Shown: one piece after another, positions 32,173 through 43,771 of the stretch
Layout of the letters: every line of letters begins with the position of its first letter
How positions within the stretch are numbered: the first letter of the stretch is position 1
NCBI GenBank assembly: GCA_949130485.1
Contig: OX422183.1
Coordinates: 27,654,816-27,718,815, forward strand
Direction: 5' to 3'
Length of the DNA: 64,000 bases
Origin: Agelas oroides
Taxonomy: Eukaryota; Porifera; Demospongiae; Agelasida; Agelasidae
The notes under the pieces: generated by a model
What the model saw: the letters and a program-made list of their open reading frames with translations, nothing else
Told to the model about the DNA's origin: nothing
The model's database searches: none
Position numbers and translations under genes: made by a program

Positions 32173-32381
32173 CTGTGGGGAAGGAGGCAAGCAATTGACA
32201 CAGTTACAAACCGAGGTATACATTTATGTGATACCGATTTTGTGAGAGATTTGTGTATCATCTTCCCTCTGCACCTGTTGTAATGAAATAAGCGATATAG
32301 GTCAATAGGGTACACTTGAGATATGATGTAGGCTATTTGTGCTTGCTATAAGAGTAGTGTGATTTGCTGTGCTTTTTTAAT
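32173..32381. other. Putative intron or spacer upstream of the CXXC exon
   Basis: Non-coding. Phase does not let the small exon at 32382-32426 join the CXXC exon, so it is unresolved whether both belong to one transcript. Confidence 0.4.
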
Positions 32382-32892
32382 CCTCCACATTACAGTTGAT
32401 ATGGTGGGGACGACTGTTGGAATTCTGCAAAAATGAGTGAACAACCATATACAGAGGTAAAAATGAAGCTATTAAATAAATAAATTAATACAATTTGCTC
32501 ACCTCTTGTAGTCGGTCAGCCTTGGCACCCACTCTGTTCCGAAATCGCCAATGTTGCCTTTTTCTTCCTGGTTTGTGCTTTCTATACAAATCCAATGTGG
32601 AATAGTGTTGAGCTTGCTGCAGAAGCTTGCTGTATTTCTGCTTAATGCGATTAGTTCTATCAGAGAGAGAGAGATGTGGAACGCATGATTTGGCCCTCAG
32701 TAGATGGAAGGATTCTTCTGAACTGCTTCTCAAGTGCTTCTAGTTGGACTAGAAGATCTCTCAATCTGTCAGTGTCATCTGTTGTGTATGCTAAAGATTG
32801 GATCACTTTCGAAGTGATACTTATTTTCTGCTGCAAGGCCTTTGCACTCTGTGCTTTCACCTAAAGGGATAAAAAGACAGCAAGCTTTTAGC

Positions 32893-33187
32893 CAGAGGAG
32901 GTAGGATGTGATCACGTGATGGGGACTCTTAACTGACATTCCAAGACCAAGAAGTGTGGAGGAAAGCTAAATGAAGTCTATGGATGAAGTCATGATGGGC
33001 ACAGCGGGCATGCACAATTTTTACTAGCCATGCAGACAGCTTCATCTCAGTCGATAACCCTATGTGCCTGTCGTGACTTAGTCCATAGTGTGATCCTTTT
33101 AGCTTGCATCCATGATTCTTGCCCTTGGAATGTCATCAGAGTGCACTAATTGTCCCTACGACGTGACATCATGTCCTCCCTCCTCTG
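32893..33187. mobile_element. CAGAGGAGG-family MITE, copy 2
   Basis: The ends CAGAGGAGGTAGGATGTGAT and ATGTCCTCCCTCCTCTG match the copy at 26771. Flanks GCTTTTAGC and GCATTTAGT agree at seven of nine. The element fills most of an intron of the MULE gene. Confidence 0.82.
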
Positions 33188-33908
33188 GCATTTAGTAATC
33201 TCACCTTCTTTGGTAAGGAACTTGTGTAGTTAGCAGATGTACTCTCATGGGGGGGACTGTCCACACATTCGCCTAGTTGCTGGCTAGACCATGAGTTAGC
33301 AGAGTCATCAAGGCTATTCAAAGCTTCAGTGTCACAACTAAGGTGTGGACTTTGAAGATATGTCTGGGGCAAGGAATCCCAAGACCACTGGGTATAATGC
33401 TTGAAGATGGCAAAGAAATGTTTGCATGGAATATGATCTCGAATCCAGTCCATGCATGTGCATGAGGGGGCTCTGGATGTCACTCCAAGATCAACATGAT
33501 GCACCTTTCCTGATTGGGAGGTGACATTGAAACACCCTTCTGACTTTCCTTCCCGAACATCTGTATTACTGAACTTGTTTGCCTTCCTCACCCTATCTAG
33601 GCAGTGGATGATTACTGAGCGTGGACGAGTCCGAAGATACTCTGGGATGATGGCACTGTATGAACGGTATGCTTCTGTCATTTGGTAATTCTGTAGAAGA
33701 TACTTCTGGTATCTGTCAGGCAGGAATGATTCAATGATGTGGCTGACTAAGCTAGACAGGGTGATGTTTTTCCTGTTTGGTAGATATGAGTATTTCAGAA
33801 GTTTGTTCTGTGCCTCTACCCCATTGTTTGTATCCACAGCACAGTGGTATTCATTGTCACGAAATGCCCGAGCCCATTTCTGTAGTGTGGAAAGAATTCA
33901 GGAACTGG

Positions 33909-34006
33909 TTATCTTGTTCCCAGGCTGCTCCCAACTCCAGCTTTTGATGCATGTTTGCACACTGCAAGTGATCAAGAGTGGAGGTGGGAATAGCCAGGTA
34001 GCCTCA
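33909..34006. mobile_element. Degenerate TAGCCTCG-family hairpin in an intron
   Basis: CTTGTTCCCAGGCTGCTCCC, CTCCAGCTTTTGAT, CACTGCAAGTGATCAAGAGT and GGAGGTGGGAATAGCCAGG reproduce the module order of the 43667-43771 copy with many changes. It lies in the intron 33880-34115. Confidence 0.55.
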
Positions 34007-35587
34007 GAGCACATTACATACCACAAAGTGATTGCTACTGGACAGCCTGATTCAATTAAGGACAATCAGCACTTGACAGCTTCCTGCATGCATAAAGCCA
34101 CAAGCAATTACTGACCTGGGGGATACATAGCCACATGGTATTTAACCACTGGTGTACACTCAAGTGTTTTTTCCACACTGCAGATTCCTTAAGAGCCTTT
34201 ACAGCTTTTTCATAGTGGAATTCCAGTGGAACAGCTTCAGGTGATCCTGGTTCAGCAACAGCACACTCCCGCAAGTACCCAAGGAGCTGCTGGCCTTCTT
34301 CTTTGGTGAGCCCATGTTTTGTATCACGAACCCATCTTTCCCAGCATTGTTAAAGCCACACAAGAACACCTTTATGCCTGGGAAAGCCTGTTCTAATGCA
34401 TCGTGTTTGGCTTCTGAATAGTCACTCATGAAGAACTTCGGTTGCCAATCCAGGTTCCAGGATTTCAGTATGAAAAGCGCTTCCAGGATGTGCTCAGCAG
34501 TTTCAGACTGTGTGATAAACTCTGCAACTATCGTGTAGCCAACATTTGTTCGCACACAAATGAAGAACAATGCTAAATCATATCGGGTAGTCTTGTATGT
34601 TGCATCTATCATCCCAATGGTTTTCCCATACTTTTGCAGTAGTTCTCACTGCCACTTTTCCTGATGAACATACAGCATTGTTTGTTCACAACCTTCATCA
34701 CTGCCTACTATGTGCAACCCTTCATGATCTACTGTATTCCCTCTGTAGTTTGCTGATCCAGCCTTTTTCTCATGGGTCTGCATAGCTGAGTCATCTTTTG
34801 TAGATGAAGTTCTGATGTAGGGAGGAAAAAAGAATTTGGTGTCAGAGCTAGCTTTTTCCCAGCTGTCAATTTTGAGTCGAAGATTCTCCTGATCTAATTT
34901 GGAGAACTCCAGAGCCTTTTTAGCAGTGGCAACATGATTTCTCACATCAATATCTGTTGGAAAAAGAGCTCGGTTGTTGGGTGTGACTTGGATTCCTAGG
35001 TGTTTAGCAAGTGTATTTCTGGTGTAATGACGTAGTAATCTTTTCACCTCTCCAGTGTTGGTTATACCTGCAGACACAACTTCAGTGATCTGCTCAATCA
35101 GCAGGGGATGTATCCGTTGGCTGAATCCACTGCAATGACCTGTAGGCTGTCCACTGTGTGCCTCTTCAGTAGGTAAGGACACAAAGTACTTTCTTTCCAC
35201 TTGTACTGCCTTACCACTTGCCAGGTCCTGCCTGAGTTGTTCCAATACCTCTTCTTGAAGCTGTTTATGTTACCGTGAACTCAGGCTCTGTTTTGGTAAT
35301 GAATATTCTGGGTAGAGTGTGAAGGACTTGATTTTGATTTTGGCCTGACACCCAACTTTCTTGGTGTCTTGTAATCTGAGTTGTTTGTGTTTTCTGAGAA
35401 AGTAGTGATGACCATACTGACAGTCCATAATCTTTTCTTCTTCCACAGAGAACGGTGTGTTTTTGAAGTCAATTTTCTGACCTCCTTCTGTTTTCTTCAG
35501 AAACAACCGTGGGGCTTTATGTTGCTTTTGTTCCTGTGTATGAAGTTTCATTCTTTATGAAAATGTAGTCCTACCTTTGTATTAGTA

Positions 35588-35652
35588 TTGGATGTACTAC
35601 CTATACTTGGGAGTATTCATGTTCATACCCCAAGTGTAGGTAGTATATCCAA
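35588..35652. repeat. 24-bp hairpin in the first intron of the MULE gene
   Basis: TTGGATGTACTACCTATACT... (35588-35611) pairs with its complement at 35629-35652 with two mismatches, around a 17-base loop. Further on TATGACCCGTTATGACCCGT is a short direct repeat (35757-35776). Confidence 0.7.
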
Positions 35653-36012
35653 TTTATACCACAATCAGACAGTAAACTATAATCAGTTTTGTGTAAACTG
35701 TTCTGTACATTATGCAAGTTTTGCGCAAACTATTTTTTACATATAACAGGAGTATATGACCCGTTATGACCCGTTATACTCCGCTGTTCATCCACCGAAA
35801 TACTTAGAAAGTGATGTAATGTGGTATAATAATGAATATTGCTCAACTTACATTTTCTTTGAGTTGTGGTGTTGGTGGAGGTGTGTTCACTACTGGTACC
35901 TTCCTTGACGTCCTGGTACCATAAGAAGTTACAGTTTCCAGGTTGTGCCTCTGATATAGAATGAGTGCATATGTATCAACCAATCTACTGTTTAGTTGCT
36001 TCACAGACATCT

Positions 36013-36454
36013 AATACAGTTCAAGTTTTCATGATCTACAAAAAGTATAGTTGAGATGTAGTCATTGAAGTGCGGGGTTTAGCTAGGCATGACGTGTGAA
36101 TTTTAGAAACATCTGGAAACGCATGAAATACACACCAAGAATTCACACACTATACAAGAATGTTGGCTTAATGTTAATCAGTATAAAACGTATTCCCTCA
36201 GGAAACAGCAGTATAAGGCAACATAGTCAAACACTAATCTAGCATGTCTAGCTACTAGCTACCCAGATACTGGGCAACTACTTTGAAATACTCAGGAGCA
36301 AAAGTAAAATAATACATATACACACACATTATAAAAGCTTGACTTTTAGTTAGGTTAAGCAACCTGTTTTTTGTGCTTCGTGCTAACTTCTCGTCCTCCA
36401 CACTCATCTGTACCGCCATGAAGGCATGATTATGATGATAGCAGAAGGCGCGTA
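36013..36454. other. Upstream of the MULE gene; possible leader exon
   Basis: A minus-strand frame from 36536 to 36255 starts MDRGELSFSR and is basic near KLARSTKNRLLNLTK. It might be a first exon, but no convincing splice links it to 36012. Confidence 0.25.
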
Positions 36455-36596
36455 CAAAGCCACACCCATGACCACACCCACCAAAACCGACAGATGATGG
36501 TGTCAGTCGGGAGAAGCTAAGTTCACCGCGATCCATGTCGCGTTACGTCATCTTATTAACTATTCATAAGCAATCCGTAGCGCACTTGTAGATATA

Positions 36597-36931
36597 CCAA
36601 ATTGATTTTATGTTTCACGGATCCGGCCGGGTCTCTTTTTTTGAAAATTGTAAAAAAAAAAAGTAAAAATACGCGTAAATCCAGTACTCACCAGCCTCGT
36701 TCTCAGGCCTTCGCGCATTCGTCGCTGAACGCGACGAACGCGCGTAGGCCTGGAAACGAGGCTAAATACTCACCAAGTGGCAAGGATGGAGGATGGCGAG
36801 CAGTTTTGTGTGGCTAAGCGGTATCTAATTAAATTCATGAGAAGTTTGGACATTTTTATTTTAATTTTTTTGCCTGCCTACTGGGTCATGTTTCCGACCT
36901 AAGCAATCCGTGAAACATAAAATCAATTTGG
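36597..36931. mobile_element. Tc1-like MITE, TIR CCAAATTGATTTTATG, TA flanked
   Basis: The 25-base ends (CCAAATTGATTTTATGTTTC plus ACGGA) are perfectly inverted, with TA on both sides (36595-36596, 36932-36933). The interior is AT-rich and carries the 73-bp hairpin. Confidence 0.85.
36692..36764. mobile_element. TAGCCTCG-family hairpin, 73 bp
   Basis: CAGCCTCGTTCTCAGGCCTT (first base changed from T) to the mirrored GTAGGCCTGGAAACGAGGCTA, with the inner arms GCGCATTCGTCGC and GCGACGAACGCGC. Flanks AGTACTCAC (36683-36691) and AATACTCAC (36765-36773) match at eight of nine. Confidence 0.85.
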
Positions 36932-36999
36932 TATGGCCTTATAGTAGGTTGTGCAGCCGTGGGTTAAATACATTAGACCAATAGTGTGCTTGTGTTGTG

Positions 37000-37050
37000 G
37001 CTTGTTGGCTAAATGGTTAAGGGTAAGGGTTAGAGTTAGGGTTTGGGCCA
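37000..37050 (+). repeat. tRNA-like A-box and TTAGGG-like run
   Basis: GGCTTGTTGGCTAAATGGTT resembles an A-box. It continues as AAGGGTAAGGGTTAGAGTTA then GGGTTTGGG, degenerate telomere-like units. Possibly the head of a SINE. Confidence 0.35.
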
Positions 37051-37189
37051 GGGAATGCACTACCTGTATTTTTTTCTCTGGTCTTATAAGTGTGGTGAAC
37101 ACGACACCTTCGGTAAGTGCGCGACGGATTACTTATGAATATTCAATAGATGACGTACCGCAACATGGATCGTGGTGAACTTAGCCTCT

Positions 37190-37256
37190 CCCGATGTCAG
37201 ACGATCGACGGATGTCAGACGACGGATGTCAGACGACGGATGTCAAACGTTGCACT
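37190..37256 (+). repeat. Short minisatellite GACGGATGTCA
   Basis: Four units of the type CGACGGATGTCAGA with one irregular spacing lie next to the right arm of the inverted repeat. Confidence 0.7.
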
Positions 37257-37490
37257 TCTCGGCCACCGTAGGCCTAGTACTCACTGGGTAGCCTAATTGA
37301 CCATAAGTAGGTTAGAGCGGCAAAGTTTTTGAAGGTCTGGTCACTTTCATGACTTCCCTGTCAATCGCACATTTGTTACTTGCTGACAGTGCAACACCAG
37401 CTCAATATGCGAGTGTCACCAGACTCTATCCCGCTTTTCGTGTGAGAGTCTGGCTCCATGAGACTAGGGTAGGCCCAGGTCTTGCGATGG

Positions 37491-37613
37491 TAGCCTCGTT
37501 CCCAGGCCTACCACGTTTTTGTTCTTCGGTTCAGTATAATACACAGAGCGGAAGAGCTCCGTGTATTATACTGAACGCAAACCGAAGAACAAAAAAAACG
37601 GGGAACGAGGCTA
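37491..37613. mobile_element. TAGCCTCG-family hairpin, 123 bp
   Basis: An almost continuous palindrome. TAGCCTCGTTCCCAGGCC, then TTTTTGTTCTTCGGTT and CAGTATAATACAC, is mirrored to GGGGAACGAGGCTA. Flanks TTGCGATGG (37482-37490) and TTGCGATCG (37614-37622) match at eight of nine. Confidence 0.88.
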
Positions 37614-37859
37614 TTGCGATCGTATGCCAAGCCTAGTAGGTGACCGTGGCCCGGTGCTTCGAGTGCTGGGCTGGGCTTTAACTAGAATGCGCAATATACC
37701 GTTGGTACTACGCTGCAGTAGAGAAGAAAGCTGGGGAGTGGTTGTGTGTGGAACAGAGCCGTGAGTTGTTTAGCGACATAAAGGGGAGAGGTGGGGCTAG
37801 TAATGCTTGCTTCTACTCGCGAATGAGCCCCTCCCGTAGACAAGGTGTGAATTGAGGAT

Positions 37860-38747
37860 CTGCAACATGTAATGAAGTGGGCTGATGACAATAAGTTGAA
37901 GATGAACACTAGGAAGACACAACTGTTACTGCTCAGCAGGAAGAGGAGAGAGAAGGAAATGAGTAGAGTGAGAGTGTCGATGAACAAGGAGGTGATTGAG
38001 AGGAGTAGGTTGGTTAAGTGTCTGGGTGTGAAGTTGGATGATGGTTTGAATTGGAAGGAGCAGGTGCAAAGTGTGAGAGGGAAGTATTTCACTGGACTGG
38101 CCAAGCTGAGGAGGCTAGGAGATGTTCTACCACCTAAAACCAAGAAGCAGATGTACAGTGGGCTGGTGCAGCCCCATTTGGATTACTGCTCGGTCGTCTG
38201 GCAGGAGTGTTCGAGGGAATTGAGGAGAAGTCTGGAGAGGGTGCAGAATTATGGCATGAGGCTCATCCTTTCGAAACCTCCTAGGACACCTAGTGAGCAG
38301 CTAAGGGAAGAGTTGGGATGGAAGACACTGGAAGAGAGGCGGAGCAGGAGTGGACTGTACCTGGTACACAAATGCGTCACAGGACAAGCCCTGCTAGTCT
38401 CTGTCGGAGAGTAGAGGTGAACACTCGGAACACCAGGGGCGGGCTGAAGTTGGTACTTCCCAGGCCGACAACTGATTTCGTAAGAAATCCTTGTTTCCGG
38501 GGAGCATAGGACTGGAACAATCTACCAAGTGACATTAGAACGATTAACACTAGTACTACATTTAGAGCACGATTGAGGTGATGGACGTAATTAGAGTCAA
38601 TAACATAGCCTTTATAGAATTTTTGTATATATAGCCTAGCTAGTCCTTATATCTTTTCTATTGTTTGTCTTTGATGTCTGTGATGCAGGACTCCCAGGAA
38701 GACCGGCCTAATGGCTGATGGGACACTTTCCTGTTAAAAATGAAAAT

Positions 38748-38818
<71 letters not shown>

Positions 38819-38820
38819 AT
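37860..38820 (+). mobile_element. 5'-truncated LINE 3' end with (TATC)n tail
   Basis: The frame 37872-38414 reads MKWADDNKLKMNTRKTQLLL, KCLGVKLDDGLNWKEQV, LVQPHLDYCSVVW and RTPSEQLREELGW, the region after the catalytic site of LINE reverse transcriptases. A shifted frame (38400-38580) holds the C-terminus, FVRNPCFRGA then DWNNLPSDI. The 3' end leads into about seventeen TATC units (38749-38818), a microsatellite tail. The retained domains correspond to the C-terminal third of the protein. Confidence 0.85.
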
Positions 38821-39208
38821 TTTCGGAAGTATGCATTCATTTTGGTACAGTTGAAAGTCGTCCATTCCAAGAGTAGTGACAAACATGAGTCTAGCCTGAC
38901 TTTGAGAGTAGCTCTGAACAAAACTAACATAGATTAGTTTGAGATACATTGGTGGTTAGGACGCTACCTACAGTGAGCATGTAGATGTCGTCCATCAGTG
39001 GCAATTTTGGGTTCATATAATTAGCTACTAAAACCTTTTTCAAAATTAGGCAAAGCAAGATTGCCCTAAAGCAAACCCTATAATCCTGAAACTAGGAGTA
39101 ACCCTGGTCCTGACTGTAACCAGGGTATGTTTTTGTTAACCTCCACTGAGTGACCAGCGTGCCTCCCTTTAATAAAAACTGGAAATAAGCAGAGAGCTTT
39201 CCCATCAG
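38821..39208. other. Upstream of the kinase pseudogene
   Basis: No exon recognised. Ends with the acceptor CTTTCCCATCAG. Confidence 0.4.
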
Positions 39209-39974
39209 GAGAATTTGGGATTGTGTACAGGGCTCATTTGCTGCCCCAAATGAAACTTGATAGCAAATCATCGTGCTGTCCCTTGCCCCAGACTGTGGCT
39301 GTCAAAACACTGAAAGGTAAGTATCATCATTTTAGCGTTGTAAGTTGGTGTTCACTATAAAATTCCAACTTCAGGATACTTTGGTGGCGAGGAGATTGAT
39401 AACATGATGTTGGAGACTATAAAGATGAAGTGCTTTGATCACCCTAATGTTATCAGTCTGATTGGTGTGTGTATTGATGCTGGTCCAGCCCCCTACATCA
39501 TCATGCCCTTCATGGGCAATGGCAGTCTGCTTGCATACCTGAAGAAGTACAGAACTGACCTAATGGCTCCAGATAATAGACACAGTATGTTGTGTATATT
39601 GGTAAAGTACAGGTTATGCAAACTCTGTGCTTTGTGCACACATGTGTAGACACTGCGGAGGGGAGTTAATAAACAAATATTATATATTCAGAGATACAAT
39701 ACCTCTATATTATTTACTGTTGTGAGCGTAATATTATGTAGTATTGCAAAGGGAATGGAGTATCTTGCTGAGCAGAAATTTGTGCATCGTGATCTTGCAG
39801 CTCATGTGAGCCCCATACAGTATCATATTATAAATCAGAGCCTTCAGGCCCAGCTTTAATGGATTTTAAGGAGACTCCAATGCAAAAGTGGGGAGCACTT
39901 TCAACTTTTCGCTTCCACTGCATTTTCGAAAATACCAATGGGGAGGTGATATGTCGGTGCTTGATTTTGTAGAT

Positions 39975-42700
39975 AAAAGTGTTTGTTTGTTTGTTTTTAA
40001 TTCTGTAGGAATGCTCCTTCAGCAGCCTGTAATGGCCGGTCCTCAAACAGATAGAGAAAAAACAACAACAACAACAAAAGGAAACAAGCAAACAAAAACA
40101 AAACGAAGTACAAACACGCATAAGAGTGTGCAGAAGAACAATGACACAATACAGAACAAAAAGCAAAAGATTGTAATTATGTACTACACAATATACACAG
40201 TAGTACTATAAAAGGTCACAACACTGTGTATGCACGTACTGCCCTTTTAAAAGCAGCTGAGTTAGTTACTTCTTTTAGTTCTGATGGAAGCCGGTTCCAC
40301 GATAGAGCAGCTTGAAATTCAAACAAATTTCGATAAAAGTTTGTACAGGGCCTTCCCAAGTCGATACTATTTTGGCCTCAAGTTCTTGCATATTGCATTT
40401 CCCTATTCAATGTGAACTTTGAGCAAAGGTACTTGGGAGCCCCGTCATGTATGCACCTGTGGACAAGTGATAGCTGGAACACCTCTCGTCGTTGTGACAG
40501 TGTCATCCAGTGCAACTTACTTCTCAGTGTTTCACTGGGTGTGTATCTAGAAGAGGAAGTGATAATCCTCATCCTGTAGTTCTGTATCTTTTCCACTTTT
40601 TGGGTGAGGCCAGATCCACATGAATGCCACAACACACAGCTGTAGTCTAAGTGAGGTAATACAAGTGCATTGTATATCTTCACTCGAGTGGGAGTGGGGA
40701 GAAAGTGGCTGACTCTTCTCAACTTGGACAGACTCATGAAGCATTTTTGCCTTACATGCTGAATGTGTTCCTTCCATTCGAGTTGGCTGTCCACTGTGAC
40801 CCCGAGGTACCGAATACTCCCCTTACAAGCAATGTCCACTCCTCTATGACTAATTATAAGGTTGTCGCACACATTGCTCCACCTATTCCTACAGAGAATC
40901 ATAAGCTGCGTTTTCCCAATGTTCATTTTCAAGTTATTGGCATCAATCCAATTCACTACTGCCTCCAAATCAGCTTCCAATGCATACTTCACCTCCTGAG
41001 GATCCTAGCAGCAATAGAGAGTAGTGTCATCGGCGTAGAGATTGACTGTGCACTGTTTCACAACTGTTGGCAGGTCATTAGCAAACACTGTAAATAGAAG
41101 CGGACCCAGGATTGATCCTTGTGGTACCCCTCTCCCAATGCTGCTCCAGACTGTCTTTCCCCCACAGGCAACTACCCTCTGCTTTCTGCCTCTCAGATAG
41201 TTCTCAAACCACATCAGTTCTTTCCCTCTTACACCATAGTACAACGTTGCTAGCTGCTGACTGTGATCTATCATGTCAAATGCCTTGCTCAGATCTATCA
41301 ACACTGTCCCTACAACCTCATCTCTATCTGTAGTTTCCAACTGTCTCTTTATCTCCCTGCTTATGTACTGGTGTTACATGTGCTGCCTTCCATTCCTCCG
41401 GCAAGGCTCCCATGCATCTCCATACTACAGATGAGTCAGACTCCTTGCAATTGCCGGGGCAGTCAGTTTCAGCAGCCTACCAGAAATACCATCAGTTCCT
41501 GTGGCCTTTTGCACATTCAAATTACACAAGATTTTCCGGACCATATCCTCATCAATACAAAACTTGCCTCCTGCCCCACTGTTGCCATATATGACACCCA
41601 ATCACTTGTAGGTCCACCTTGCCTGGACTGGGTACCCGTAAAAGAAGAGAAGTATCGGTTAAATTCCTCCACTATATCAGTTGCACCACTCAGCTCACCC
41701 TTGTCACTCCTGATTATTGATATTCCTCCATTGTGACCACGGCCAAGCGCTTTGTTAACTTCTCTCCACATTTTCCTGGGTTGATGTGCAGCATCGTGAC
41801 AAATCTGTTCAAAGTACAAAACTTTGGAGACCTTCAACTCCTTCTTAACTTTCTTTCGCAAGTTCTTGAAACACTTCCAGTCACATTGATTTTTAGTTTT
41901 CATAAACTTCTTTCTGTAATAGTTTCGAGCCCGTGCAAGGCATCTGACCTCATCTGTCATCCAGGGATACGTGTCAGCCTTCACCCTCACTTTTCTCAAT
42001 GGTGCATGGCCTTCGACAATTGAAAGGAAGAGAGATTTCCAACAATCCCATTTTCCATCCATACTATCAAAGGTATCCCAAGGTGCCTGAAATTTCTCAC
42101 CATTCTGACACACTGTCTTGCTGCCTTTACTTCCTCCTGATGCATCCCATAGATCATGAGGTGATCACTATCTGTCAGACCACATTCAGGAACAAGTGTG
42201 GATGAGAGGAGAAGAGAAGGTCGATCATCGTCTCTGTTCGGTCAGTCACTCTGGTTGGCTCTGTCACCAACTGCTTCAGGTTACATTCATCCGCAGTTGC
42301 TAGCAGGTCCTGCACCACAGATTTTGGATGCAACAAGTTACAGTTGAAATCCCCTGCAATTACCACTTCCTTTCCCTCCTGGACCACCAACTCCGTCATA
42401 CTGTAAATACTTTCCATCAGCTCATGATTCGCACCAGGAGGACGGTAAATATTACAGCACAACACTTCCTTCATTTGGAATCTCAACTCAATCCAAACGG
42501 CTTCCACATCATCCTTTTCAAGGTCCACACGTCTACAGCTTTTCAGAGTCTCTGATACATACACCAACACTCCTCCACCATTGCCACCCCTGTCCTTACG
42601 ATATGTTCGATACCCATCAACCCTCACTTCGTTATCACTCACAGATTTGCTTAGCCAAGTCTCACTCACTTCAAAGATGAAATAGGATTGTACATGAAGC
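39975..42700 (-). mobile_element. LINE with endonuclease and reverse transcriptase, frameshifted
   Basis: On the minus strand, 42660-42175 gives the APE-like endonuclease (VSETWLSKSVSDNEVRVDGY, CNIYRPPGANHEL, VIAGDFNCNLL). The linker 42113-41517 follows, then RT motifs at 41340-41005 (VLIDLSKAFDMIDHS, GVPQGSILGPLLFTVFANDL, LYADDTTLY) and the C-terminal part at 40992-40240 (WIDANNLKMNIGKTQLM, LVLPHLDYSCVLW). The 3' untranslated part runs to an A-rich CAAAC repeat near 39975-39998. The endonuclease lacks its first third, so the copy is 5' truncated, and it is split over several frames. It is related to, but distinct from, the LINE at 37860. Confidence 0.88.
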
Positions 42701-43666
42701 GCTGGACTTAGCAAAAGGCTAATATAAGGAAGCTTTCGCAGAGAATGGTGCTGCTGGAGTGTAAATAACAAAGGCTACACTAGCTACTATGCATGACAAA
42801 TACTTGTTTTCGAGGGAGGCATCACACACAACTACAAGAGCTGTTTCTCAACCAGAATCTTCAATCCCCCAAAAAGTGTTTCCACAAAATTTGCCGGAGC
42901 TTTGCCAGCTACAAGCATTGTCCCTTGTCCTATATTGGTACAACATAAGCTGACCTACACTGCTGTTTTGTAGGATTGATCTTCATGATGTGATAAAGGT
43001 CTCAGATTTTGTCCTGACTGAAGATCTCTATGCCAGGAACTACTACTGACAGGCAAAGGAGGATGGAGTAGTGAAACTGCCAGATGAGTCTGGAGAGCCT
43101 GAATGATGGTGTTTTCACTGAGAAGATGGATGTGGTATATTTAAAGTTGACATTTCATTGTTCACTGCTAGGATACATTTTACCAGTAACTATAGTATAC
43201 ATAGGTTGACATGAAAAGGTGCATGATGTTTAAGTATTGCAATCCTCATCATGGGTAACTTGGAAGGAATACTAGACAGAGTTGCCATGTACATGGGTTT
43301 TGATTCCAGTGATTCTATAGCAGTATTTATATAGCTGTATTGTATATTCATACATGTAGTATATTTAAGATATTTCACACATGAGAATATTGCAAGTTAT
43401 CAATGTTTAGGTATATTAAGTACTTTATCTTCTTAAATAATTATGAGCTCCTCCTTGTGTTTATTACACAAAGTGTGTAAATACTAAATATACATCAAAC
43501 TGTGCAATACTGTGTAGCAGACACAAAGATTGCAAAATGAAGTGCACACAAAGACTGTAGCATTACAGTACACTGTTGTTAATATGTACAACAGAAAAAT
43601 AGCAACCTAAATTGCCAACAGCCCTTGTAACATGACAGGGGCTGTACCTGAGACACTAACCTCATC

Positions 43667-43771
43667 TAGCCTTGTTCCCAGGCCGTTCCCGCCTCCAGTT
43701 TTTGATCGCTTGCAGTATAAAAACGCAAGCGATCAAAAACTGGAGGCGGGAACGGCCTGGAAACAAAGCTA
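43667..43771. mobile_element. TAGCCTCG-family hairpin, 105 bp, perfect 9-bp TSD
   Basis: TAGCCTTGTTCCCAGGCC, then GTTCCCGCCTCCAG and TTTTTGATCGCTTGC, is mirrored around AGTATAAAAAC. AACCTCATC flanks both sides exactly (43658-43666, 43772-43780). It lies between the last two kinase exons. Confidence 0.93.

Larger units (their letters stand above)
32382..36012 (-). pseudogene. MULE-type transposase gene with CARF-like and SWIM domains, decayed
   Basis: Exons (minus): 36012-35853 (MSVKQLNSRLVDTY...); about 35560-34116; 33879-33205; 32860-32503; about 32426-32382. The second opens with a CARF/ALS2CR8-like block (VEEEKIMDCQYGHHYFLRKH, then KKVGCQAKIKIKSFTLYPEY), followed by the MULE transposase core with MIDATYKTTRYDLALFF (first catalytic Asp) and KFFMSDYSEAKHDALEQAFP (second). 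Exon 3 has TNNGVEAQNKLLK (catalytic Glu) and a SWIM finger, PSCTCMDWIRDHIPCKHFF. The fourth exon is a coiled-coil-like tail. Breaks: TAA at 35270-35272, TGA at 34646-34648, a frameshift near 34360 where LCGF should continue into the conserved histidine region, and a (CT)n frameshift near 32670. Introns at 33880-34115 and 32861-33204 hold other elements. No flanking terminal repeats were found. Confidence 0.75.
36455..37205. repeat. Inverted repeat of about 100 bp around nested elements
   Basis: GTGTCAGTCGGGAGAAGCTAAGTTC... (36498-36590) is inverted at 37108-37205, sharing CGATCCATG, ACGTCATCT and ATTCATAAG. Between the arms lies a TA-flanked MITE (36597-36931), which itself contains a hairpin element. 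Both arms encode MDRGELS in opposite directions. Confidence 0.75.

Noticed and set aside
37682..38143. A 153-codon minus-strand frame rich in Leu and Ser
   Set aside because: It is the antisense of the LINE reverse-transcriptase segment at 37860-38580.
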